Positions 48,983-59,205 of a stretch of 64,000 nucleotides of DNA are shown piece by piece. The notes beneath the pieces are model-generated. The model did no database searches and had not been told where the DNA came from. It was given only the letters and a program-made list of their open reading frames with translations. Position numbers and translations under genes: made by a program. Where the stretch lies: the NCBI GenBank assembly GCA_021904315.1, contig CM038926.1, positions 1,768,718-1,832,717 of the forward strand. The letters run 5' to 3'. Position 1 is the first letter of the stretch. Each line of letters begins with the position of its first letter. Origin of the DNA: Sphagnum magellanicum (taxonomy: Eukaryota; Streptophyta; Sphagnopsida; Sphagnales; Sphagnaceae).

Positions 48983-51599
48983 ATGATTCACCAAGAAAGG
49001 CATCAACACCTTTGGATTGAATTAGCTTCTCTCGAACAGATCCGTAGTTGGGCCGAAAGAACTCTACCTAATGGAAAAATAGTTGGACGAGTGACCAAGC
49101 CTTATACTCTACATTAAAAAACACATAAGCCCAAAAAAGATGGATTGTTCTGCGAAAGAATTTTTGGACCCATCAAAAGTGGGATTTGTGCCTGTGGAAA
49201 ATATCAAGGAATTGAAAATCAAAAGGAATATTCTAGATTTTGTGAACAATGCGGAGTTGAATTTATTGATTCCCGAGTTCGAAAATATGAAATGGGATAT
49301 ATCCAATTGGCCTGCCCGGTGACTCATGTTTGGTACTTAAAACGTCTTCCCAATTATATTGCGAATCTCTTAGCCAAGCCTCTTAAAGAATTGGAAAGTC
49401 TAGTATATTGCGATGCGTGACTTGATTATCAATTTCCATTACACAGATTCGATCAGAAACTGTCATCCTATCCATAATTTATTAGGAGAGGATGCCTCTA
49501 ATTTTGACATGTTTATCGGGGGAGTAGCGTGAAACTCAAAAATGAAAGCAATTTATTCGCTACTAAGAGTAATTTATCTAGGGTTTATGCATATGTATAT
49601 ATATCATTACTTGGGTTTCGTAAAGAAATAAAAATTTGATTAGAATTTTTTCTCTATTCAAATTTGAAAAAGAATAATGGCCATTGGGGTCTATCCATCA
49701 CATATATACTCCAAGTAGTATTGTAACCATCGGAATGGAACGAAAACCTAAAGGATATTCAAGATAAATGAGATACAAACAAGAAAAATCCTTATGAATT
49801 CCAAAAAAAAATTGGAGATATTCCCGTAAGGGAATATATCATTTGAAGGAGATAAGACTACTCGATAGTGCAGAGATTTATTAAATCAAAGAAGTTTGAA
49901 TATTTCTTTTATAGATTCCAACTCAAGTAATGAGTAGCTATTTGATTGACCTTCCCGACATGAACATGTAATTACAAAAATGGAATATTCATTCATATAT
50001 AAAACATGAATAAATATTAGTGACTCGTATAATTATGAAGAAACCAGATGTTTCAATATAGCTATTTGAGCCGAATGAAAAAAAACTTTCACGTCCGATC
50101 CTGGGGGGGGGGAATCTAAAAAAGAACCTATCCCGATCTTTTTCTTGCTAGACCCGTCTCAAACAAACCCGTTTTATTAAAATTACAAGGTTTATTCAAA
50201 TATGAGGACCAATCTTGGAGAGAAATTTTCCCTCGTTTCTTTTCTCCACGTGGATTTGAAGCTTTTCGAAATAGAGAAATAGCGACTGGAGGAGATGCTA
50301 TTAAGAAAAAATTAACTAATTTAGATCTGCAAATTATTATGAATTGCGCATATACGGAATGGATAAAATTAGCAGAACAAGAATCTACGGGAAATGAATG
50401 GGAAGATCGAAAAATTCAAAGAAGGAAAGATCTCTTAGTTAGACGTATAAAATTGGCTAAACAATTCCTTTGAACGAATATAAAACCGGAATGGATGGTT
50501 TTATCGGTACTACCAGTTCTCCCCCCCGAACTGAGACCTATGATTGAATTAAATGAAGGTGAACTGATTACTTCAGATTTGAATGAACTTTATCGAAGAG
50601 TTATTTATCGGAACAATACTCTTATCGATTTTTTAGCTAGAAGTGGTTCCACCCCAGGGGGTTTAGTTGTTTGCCAAACCAAATTGGTTCAAGAAGCTGT
50701 AGATGCACTTATTGATAATGGCATTTGTGGGCAACCCATGAGAGATAGCCATAATAGACCCTACAAATCTTTTTCCGATGTTATTGAAGGAAAAGAAGGA
50801 AGATTTCGTGAAAATCTACTTGGGAAACGAGTCGATTATTCGGGTCGTTCCGTTATTGTGGTGGGGCCTTCTCTCCCACTGCATCAATGTGGATTACCCC
50901 GGGAAATGGCAATAAAGCTTTTTCAAGCATTTGTTATTCGAGGTTTAATTGGGCGGCGCCTCGCTCCCAACCTTAGAGTAGCTAAAAGTATGATTCAAAA
51001 TAAGGAACCGATTGTATGGAAAGTACTTCAAAAAGTTATGCGGGGGCATCCTGTACTACTAAATCGGGCACCCACTCTACATAGATTGGGCATACAAGCA
51101 TTTCAACCCATTTTAATAGGAGGGCGTGCTATCCGTCTCCATCCATTAGTTTGTGTAGGATTTAATGCAGATCTTGATGGGGATCAAATGGCTGTCCATA
51201 TACCTCTATCTCTGGAAGCTCAAGCGGAGGCTCGTTTACTTATGTTTTCTCATACGAATCTTTTATCTCTTGCGACGGGAGATCCTGTCTCTGTACCAAG
51301 TCAAGATATGCTTCTTGGACTTTATATACTAACGATCGAAAATCACCAAGGCATTTATGGAAATCGGGAGAATCTTCCGAAATCTAATTGTAGTTATAGA
51401 AGTAGGGTTTCCTTGAAAAAAATACCTTATTTTTATGGTTACGACAATGTGGTTGGAGTTCGGGAGCAGAAAAAGATCAGCTTGTATAGTCCTTTATGGC
51501 TCCGATGGGGAACAAATTTGCGAGTAATTACTTCGAGAAATCGTGAAAAGCCCATTGAGGTTCAATACGACCCTTTAGGCACTTCTTCTCAAATTTATT
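48983..51599 (+). pseudogene. rpoC1: Plastid RNA polymerase beta' subunit, with intron, two stops, 3' end cut by the insert border
   Basis: Exon 1 (48983-49414) reads [20 protein letters not shown], then TAA (49115-49117) where relatives have Tyr (LH-Y-KTHKP), then [29 protein letters not shown] (zinc-binding Cys) and [20 protein letters not shown]. The intron start is GCGTGACTTG rather than GTGCG; domain V is near 50067-50105. Exon 2 (from 50138) reads LFLARPV and [23 protein letters not shown] at 50471-50473, then [20 protein letters not shown]. The catalytic magnesium motif appears in [20 protein letters not shown]. After LGTSSQIY the plastid sequence stops at about 51599 and copia sequence on the opposite strand begins, so the final part of the subunit is lost. 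Confidence 0.92.
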
Positions 51600-54186
51600 G
51601 GTGCACGAACCCTTGAGGTTGCTCCATGTAAATCTCCTCTTCATGCTTGCCATTGAGAAATGCGGTTTTCATGTCCATTTGATGGATCTCCATGTCTTCC
51701 AAGGCCGCCAATGCAAGAATACAACAAATAGATGTAAATTTTGCGATGGGCGCAAAAGTTTCGTTGTAATCCACTCCATAGGTTTGGGTAAAACCTCTTG
51801 CCACTAATCTAGCCTTGTAGTGTTCCACCTCCCCATTTGCGCCTTGTTTGATTTGAACACCCATTTGCAAGAAACGGGTTTCCTATTGGCGGGAAGTGGT
51901 ACCAAAGTCCATGTGTTGTTTGTCATGAGGGAATCATATTCTTCTTGCATCGCACACTCCCACTCCTTGGAATTTTCACATGTCAATGCTTCTTCAATAT
52001 TTTGGGGCTCCTCCAAAAATGCAACGGTGGCGCGCTCCACCTCCTTTGTAGCAATCCACCAATCCCAAGGCCATTCCCTTCGTTGCCTTTGAGGTCTTTC
52101 CCTTGGCACATCTTGTGAAGGTTCACAAGATGGGTTATCATTGGAAACAACAAATTCTTCTTTTGATGAACCACTTGGTGTGGATTCATTTTGCACACCT
52201 TCCATTCTTGTTTCATTCAAAGGTGTATCTTGACTAAAGGTGAATGGTTCTTCTCCTTCAACTTCTTCATGCACAATTACATTTTCTTCTTTCTCGGGAT
52301 GAGGTACACCACCTATTTCCTTTGACCCTTCAATGAACGTGACATCTTTACTTTTGATGATTCTCTTGGTTTCTACACTCATCAAGCGATACGCTTTGGT
52401 GCCTTCGTAATATCCTAAAACCACACAAGGCATGGACTTGGACTCTAATTTGGTCCTCTTCTCATCGGGGACATGTGCAAAGGCTTTACAACCAAAAACT
52501 CTCAAATGAGACACATCGGGTTTCCTACCACTCCACGCTTCTTGAGGGGTCTTGGAATCAAGAGCCTTGGTTGGACATCGATTTTTGATGTACACCGCCG
52601 TGTTCACCGCTTTGCCCCAAAATTCAAGTTCCAATTCCTAGTGCAAGAATCATGTTTCTTGCACATTCCATGATGGTTCTATTGACACGTTCCGTAACAC
52701 AATTTTGTTGTGGGGAATAGGGCGCATTTGTTTGTTGTTGAATTCCACAATCCGCAATTAATGCGTGGAATTTCTTAGACACAAATTCTCCTCCGTTGTC
52801 GGAACGTAACACTTTGATTTTGTGACCAATTTGGTTCTCCACCAACACCTTGTATTGTTTGAATTTTTCAAATGCTTCACCTTTCGCCTTCAAAAGATAG
52901 ACATGAATTTTCCTTGAGAAATCGTCAATGAAAGTGAAAAAGTGTCACGCTCCACCATGGGATGTAGTCTTCATTGGCCCGCACACATCGGTGTGGACAA
53001 TCTCCAAAAGTTGTGAATCCCTCGTTGCTCCGTCCTTGGGAAATGATGTTCTTTGATGTTTGCCTTTGACACATCCTTCACAAATGTGATGCGACGACAC
53101 TTCTTTCAAATTCATGCCATCCACCATGTCATCTAACTCCTTAAGGCTTGGCATGTTGAGATGGCCAAGTCTTTCATGCCAAAGCATCGCACTTTCTTCC
53201 AAAGAATTTGGAATGTGTGCCATGTCCTTACGCACCTTCACATTAAGAAGGTACAAGTTCTTGTCCCTTTATGCTTGCGCCACAACAACTCCTCGAGCAT
53301 CGTTGACCTTACAACCATCCTTGTGAAACTCCATTTTGAAACCTTCCCAAATGAGTTTACTCACCAAAATGAGATTATTTTTCATTTTTGGAACATGAAG
53401 AACTTGGGTGATGGTTGTGTGTGTCAATTGGCCTCCCACTTGCATTGTGGCTTTGATGCTCCCCTTGCCAATGGCCTCCAAAACGGTGTCATCACCCATG
53501 AACACCCTCCTTGGGGAAATGCGTTCGTACGTGGTAAACCATTCTTGTTCGAATGTCATGTGTTGCGTTGCACCCGAATCGATAATCCAATCATACGTGG
53601 TATGATCATTGGCACTCAATGCCGCAACAAACAATTGCTCATGATCTTCACAAGCTATTGATTAGCTTTTTCTTTTTCATTAGTTTTCTTCTTCAAACAA
53701 TTTCTCACAAAATGTCCGGGTTTCTTATAATAGAAACAAAGCTTCTCGTTTGACTTGTGAGTTTTGTTCACTAATGCGGTAGTCTCGGAACTTTCACATT
53801 TTTTTCTTTTGGACACTTCGTGAAGCAACCTTGTTACAATGAATTGAAGGTCTACATCTTTGGAGGACATGGACTCCAAGCTTGTGACTAAGTTATCAAA
53901 GGATGGAGGAAGGCTCATGAGGAGTACCATGTAAACATTTTCATCCATAATGTTCACCTCGATGGAACGTAGATGGTCCGCAAGGGATTTCACTGTGTTG
54001 ATGTGCACAAGCATATCATCTCCTTCTTGCATTTTGATGGTGAAGAATCTCCTTCGAAGGAACAACTTGTTGCCGATGGTCTTAGCTTCATGCACACCAC
54101 AAAGAACCTCCCACGCACTTCTCACATTTTCACAATATTGAATGTGTGCAAGTTGGGCATCCGTGACATGTTCACAAAACAATGCA
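51599..54186 (-). mobile_element. Truncated Ty1/copia retrotransposon (family B), no LTRs
   Basis: Read on the minus strand from 54186, it begins inside gag (LFCEHVTDAQLAHIQYCENV, FFTIKMQEGDDMLVHINTVK). It continues through a zinc knuckle CFYYKKPGHFVRNC (second Cys replaced by Tyr), protease WIIDSGATQHMTFEQEW, GAG-pre-integrase LWHERLGHLNMPSLKELDDM with CEGCVKGKHQRTSFP, and integrase core KIKVLRSDNGGEFVSKKFHA, SPQQNCVTERVNRTIMECAR. It ends in the start of reverse transcriptase at [39 protein letters not shown]. Stops and frame slips occur near 52630, 52900, 53260 and 53640. The 3' end is fused to rpoC1 at 51599, and the gag start is cut by the copia LTR at 54187. Order gag-PR-INT-RT defines Ty1/copia. 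Confidence 0.9.
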
Positions 54187-54500
54187 TGTTGAAGATTATG
54201 ATGTAGATGAAACATAGATAATGGTGTGGTAGATATTAGAAACAATGTGCTAGATAAGTGTTGCAAGCAATCAAAGACATAGGTAGATTTGAGATATGTT
54301 AGTACCACAAACATGTTAGAATAAGGAGGGAGAGAAATAGTTATCCCATATGGTTTGTCAATGTAGTGGTACAGGGAAGGGAATAAAGAGCAAGGTTGGA
54401 GGGGAGTTGGATATCTCACTCCAAGCATTGTTCACATACTTGTGTGATCTATGTGCTTTTGATTGTGCAATCTCTCCTCTGATCCTATTGTTTTTCAACA
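54187..54500 (+). repeat. 5' LTR of the family A copia element
   Basis: It starts TGTTGAAGATTATGATG and ends TTTTTCAACA, giving 6-bp inverted ends TGTTGA/TCAACA. At 314 bp it matches the 3' LTR (61847-62161) apart from about four transitions and a one-base length difference, so the insertion is comparatively young. Confidence 0.95.
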
Positions 54501-54514
54501 GGTTATGGGCCCAC
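54501..54514 (+). other. Primer-binding site for an initiator tRNA-Met fragment
   Basis: GGTTATGGGCCCAC directly follows the 5' LTR. It is the exact complement of the plant initiator tRNA-Met anticodon arm (GTGGGCCCATAACC), not of its 3' end. This is the half-tRNA priming mode described for Drosophila copia and yeast Ty5. The tRNA sequence is recalled, not searched. Confidence 0.75.
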
Positions 54515-55072
54515 ACATGTGAGTCGCATGATTAGAGGTTTGATTGCTTGTGTGCATTGAGAGAGATATTGAAGTTTTGTGTTTGTTGGACGTGCAAGTT
54601 TGCACTTTTGGAGGGTTTTTGAGGCGCTTTTGGAGCCTTGGAGGAATTTTGAAGAGCTTTGGAGGAGCTTTGAGGTTTTGGAGCCCATTTGGAGTTTCGA
54701 GGTGCACAAGTGCTTGATTGGTGCTCTTTGGAGGTATTTGGAAGCATTGGATCTGCATGTGTGCACATTCCAACATTGTAAGTCTTGATTTGAGTCATTG
54801 AGGTGTATTTGTGCACATTTGATTCATAGAGCACTTGATTTGAGTTGGTTGAGTGCATTTTGAATGTTTGAGGAGGCATTGATGCAAGTGGGAGCCATTA
54901 AGGGCTGAATTTTGTGATTAGAGGTGCATTGGTGCACAATTCAGCCTTCCAGGGGCTAGAGTGTGTTTATGAGAGTGCATTGAAGCAAATCGCGTGTAAG
55001 AGTGCTCATTAGGCACTGATTGGCATTTGGTTGAGCGCATAAGTGGGTAGAGAGGTCAAATTTGAGTGCAAA

Positions 55073-55246
55073 ATGGCATTGTTTGAGGGAGAGAGCACTA
55101 AAGTCATTGACAAGTTCAATGGGGAGAACTTCAACCTTTGGAAGTTCACGATGGAGATGGTGTTGGCCTCCATGGACCTTTGGGAGATTATCGACGGGTC
55201 AGAGGAGGCTCCACCCTCCTACGAGTACCTAATCACCACCTTGGAG
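55073..55246 (+). pseudogene. Copia gag, N-terminal fragment with internal deletion
   Basis: From ATG 55073: MALFEGESTKVIDKFNGENF, LWKFTMEMVLASMDLWEIID, GSEEAPPS, then directly YEYLITTLET. In relatives, roughly 100 residues separate the APPS-like and SYEYLIT-like segments, so the middle of gag is deleted here at a short shared CC-TCC(T) sequence. It is interrupted at 55247 by the nested insertion and resumes at 57507. Confidence 0.75.
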
Positions 55247-55251
55247 ACCTT

Positions 55252-57506
55252 TGTGAGGATTTCTTGCACACTTCCACCACTAAGATATGCACTCACAAAA
55301 AACCCGGTTAGAAGTGGAACTACTATGTAGTTGAAGTCTAACAAGTTAGGTGGTTCGAAATAAGTAATGAAATTTACTAAAAATCTAATGCGTTGTGTCC
55401 AAATCTCATGATTTTATTTTTATTTTATTTTATTTTATTTATGTCTTTGACCAAAAGTTAAGCCCGAAACTAAAAACCACTTGTTTAGATTGAGGGAAAA
55501 AACAACTCAACCTCCTCTACTTTCACAAATGTAACTCCTTCACAGCAAAACCGATGACGCTGAATTTTTGGGAGAAGTTTTTACACATTCTAATCTAAAA
55601 CTGATCTAATTTTGAGACAAATCCAACGATGGATTTGAGAGAAACAATTAATTAAACCAAAGTCCAGAGGCCTCACTAAGATTATTTGCTACACACAACT
55701 CCATTCCATACTTCATTTTTTCATAACCTTTCCATGAACACCTCCACACACAAGAACTAACAACCTTTCTCACACTTCATTCTCCTCTTTCTTCTCCTTT
55801 CTTCACATACACATAATGTTTTTTCGCTCGGTAAGCCTCCATGACCTTCCTTGAGCTTGTTCCCCTTGTCCAATGAAAGTTTTGAAATCCTTTTGCACCA
55901 ATCAATGGCCTCCTCATCCTTCAAGGGCCAATGAGAATTTGAGAATGAATGGCCATCTAATTGAAATTAGGATGAGAATCCTTGGGCCCAATGGAACACG
56001 AGATAGTTCATCCTCCAATCAAAGAGGATAACAATCCTCATGACTAATGGGATTGGAGGATCCAATCTCCCCCTTATCTTGGATATCTTGATGAGGTCTC
56101 TTGAGCTTGATCCTTTTCTGTCCGTTGACCCTCACATCCTACTTTTTCATCCTAATTACTTAAAGTAACTAACTACTAGGATAAATTATCGGTAGTAACA
56201 AGGAAGAGTCTTTGAGTTCTTACTTGACTAATTCAATGGTTGAAGTAACATTTCCGTGTAACATTCACTCCTTGATATTCCCTACCTATTTACTTTACTA
56301 TGCACTAATTAACTATGTAGTACATAGTAAATTGGAATTACAATTTGCATCACAAAAAAAAACTCTCACATACTTCTAGATCCACGTTAAATTTAGGGTT
56401 TGATGAATCCTTTAGATCTAGGGTGTTCGAGTTTTGATGAGGTTCCGCCGTCGCTCCCACACCTTAGGCCTACCTTAATTTGTTAAATAAAAAGGCCTCG
56501 ACCCCTTTTGAACGCAAGTACCACCTTGTTCTACTACCTTCTTGGTTTTTTTGTTGATGCAGGCCCAACTAGTCATGGCGGACGATGACGCTACGCCTTG
56601 AAATCCTCCAGTCGCACCCGTAGAACAAGAAGAGCTTAAAGAAGCACCGCTTGACTTGAATGTTTCTCAACGTCCGCGCGAAAAAGAACCGCCCAGGAGA
56701 GTGGTGTGCACTCAAGTCGTTCGTTCGGTATAGGATCGTCGATTGTCTCCTAACCCGCATGCTCTAGCAATTTATTTAGAGTTTGTTCCTGCTCGTGGAG
56801 CCGTGCCAGAAAGGTTTGAAGAGTGTTAGTGCGAACATGATGATGTTCATCTGCATTGTCGAACGTGGGTTCCCGATGATGGCCATTATCGTTGGCTACG
56901 AAGCCCGATTAACCCACTTCCCCTGGAGCATTGAGCCGAGTACCTTGCTCGCACCATTCACCGCATCCCAGATTTTTTACAACTGTGATCTATCCTTTAA
57001 GTCAGTTATTCAGTTGTAATTCACCTGAGGCTACTCAGGCGGAAATGTTTAATACTTAAGTTTGAATTGATTGTATTTAGAAGTCTGATAGAAGTGAAAC
57101 TAAATAAAGATGTACTAGGACTACATCCTAAAAATCTTACAAGTACATCATTAGTGCTTGAAGATTCTTCTACAAACTAACTTAACCTTGTCATGGCGAA
57201 ATGCTATTGTTAATTAAGGGCTTGTATTTCCTACATATCAATAAATCACATCTAATTCTACATTCCCTTTCCCTTCTCTTCAACATAAAAGGGATAATGT
57301 ACTCTAAAAGGTTTACTAGGTGTTTAACTATTAAGCGTTACATCAACTGAAATAAAGAAGTATTATATGCCTGGAAATATCACAAAGGCTGATTCAACTA
57401 TTAATAATCACTACTTGGAGGCTTATAAACATTCAAATCATTAGTACTAAAGAAAATTACGGAACTAAGGCTTAACTAATTGTTGAGCTATAATCCATGG
57501 CTCACA
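55252..57506 (+). mobile_element. Nested insertion of 2255 bp with TG...CA ends and 5-bp target duplication
   Basis: The ends are TGTGAGGATTTC and ATGGCTCACA, an inverted TGTGAG/CTCACA pair. They are flanked by ACCTT at 55247-55251 and 57507-57511. This is the signature of an LTR-type insertion, but I see no direct repeat of one end at the other, so it is either a long solo LTR or a non-autonomous element. Around 56575-57000 a broken frame (MADDDATP, then EEKLKEAPLDLN-like and VPARGAVPERFEE) suggests some former coding content of unknown family. Removing it restores the gag reading LETLPMKDLTMEF. Confidence 0.8.
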
Positions 57507-58386
57507 ACCTTGCCCATGAAAGACCTCACAATGGAGTTTGTGACCACACGATTGATGCATGAAGTGTCCAAGAGGAAGGAGAAGGAGCCGCAAGGTGACG
57601 ATGCGGCGATGGTGTCAATGCAAGGAAGAGGAGGGACCACATCTACACGCAAAGACACCAAGACATGCTACTATTATGGCAAATCAGGCCACATTGCACG
57701 ATTTTGCTTCAAGGCCAAGAACAACAAGGAGAAGGAGAATGCCAACAAAGCCAAGGATGATGATGACTATGCCTTTGCAACAAAGGATGGAGACCATTGC
57801 AAGGGCATATGCAAGTGGATCATGGACTCAAGAGCCACCAAGCATATGACCCTTCATAGAGCCGCATTTGACATGTATGAGGTAATTCCAACACGCAACG
57901 TGCATATGGGTGATGATACCATTGTTGAGGCAATTGGAATGGGGTCCATCCTTGTGGAAGTGATGGTGAAAGGGCGAACCAAGAGGATTAGAATCAAGGA
58001 CGTGCTCCATGTGCCAAAATTGCATGCCAACTTGCTTTCGGTGAGCAAAATCTTGTCAAGTGGGTGCAAAATGCAATTCAACATGAATGAATGCATTGTG
58101 AGGGCATTTGATGGAGAGGTGATTGCAATAGCGCTATGCGAAGGTAACTTGTATCAAATGACCTTCACCAAGGTGTGTGAGATGCATCTGGCCAACCTGG
58201 CCCAAACTTCAACAATTGATGGCGCATTGGAGCTTTGGCATCGCCGCCTCGGTCATTTGAACATCAAAGGTGTGCGTGCGCTCCAAAACATGGTGAGTGG
58301 TATGAACCTTGGAAACATGCCTTGCCCTACATCTTCATTTGTTTGTGAAGGGTGCATTGAGGGAAAACAACATTGCAAACCATTTC
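57507..58386 (+). pseudogene. Copia gag end, protease and GAG-pre-integrase
   Basis: The frame reads TLPMKDLTMEFVTTRLMHEV and zinc knuckle CYYYGKSGHIARFC (second Cys replaced by Tyr). The protease region WIMDSRATKHMTLHRAAF carries Arg for the Gly of the catalytic D-S-G/D-T-G motif. It continues DVLHVPKLHANLLSVSKIL and LWHRRLGHLNIKGVRALQNM, then CEGCIEGKQHCKPF, and stops at the second insertion. The two substituted key residues make this copy unlikely to produce active protein. Confidence 0.85.
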
Positions 58387-59205
58387 TGACGCGCTCCCAA
58401 GTCACGGGGTGAAACCCACTTGAGGGTTTCACAAAGTCAAGTTGCGGAAAGTTGAACTTGGTAGCACGCTCCCGGCTTCCAACTCTAGAAAGGGGTAGAG
58501 GGTCAAGTTGGGAGCCCCGGGATTAGACTAGGAAGAGATCAAGCTTTTAGATCACACGAACCTACATCACAAACCAACACGAGTTGGTTAGAATCCATTT
58601 GCACTTTTTTGGTGTTGGGACAAGCCACGGGGACCCGGACTCACTTGGACTCACCACATCCTTGGCTCGGGAGTATGCCACCACCATACTCCCTATAGTA
58701 TTCTCTGCGCCTCTCCGCCGAGGCTACATCCAAATGGCATAAATTCCCGGGACTCCCGAAATGGAGTCCCGAAATTGTCCCGGTGGGACTCCCGGAACTT
58801 TGAACCGTCATAACTCCCGACTGCAGAGTTGGATCGCGACGAGGTCTAAACCAAAGTTGTAGCCCTCGTCGAGATCTTTCCAACGCCATGTCGCACGCTC
58901 AAATCGGACGTCGGGAAGAGGTCGATTCCCGACTTTTAGTGGTCGGGAGTCAAACTGGCAGTTTGACTCCCGGCCCTTCTTTTGCCCATAACTTGGGCTG
59001 CAGATGTCCGAATTGCCAATGCGAGGGCATTTTCGATATCTACGTTTCAAGACCTTTCCAATGACACCAAGAACACCCCAATGCGAGGTGTTTTGCCCCT
59101 TGCTGTCGAGCTCTAAACATTCGGGAGTCCCGAAAGACTCCCAACCTCCAACTTTTCCAAGTGTTGGGCTTCACCCCCACACTTGGCCAAAGTGGGGTTG
59201 CGACA
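58387..59205 (+). mobile_element. Nested 819-bp LTR-like insertion with 5-bp target duplication
   Basis: It begins TGACGCGCTCCCAAGTCA and ends GGGGTTGCGACA, flanked by ATTTC at 58382-58386 and 59206-59210. TG...CA ends plus a 5-bp duplication are typical of LTR retrotransposons, so this is probably a solo LTR. Near its start is a hairpin, TGAAACCC-acttg-agGGTTTCA (58411-58432). No coding frame is supported. A truncated, inverted, diverged copy lies in the plastid insert at 38287-38805. Removing it joins KQHCKPF to PSDGGMRATKPL in the copia integrase. Confidence 0.88.
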
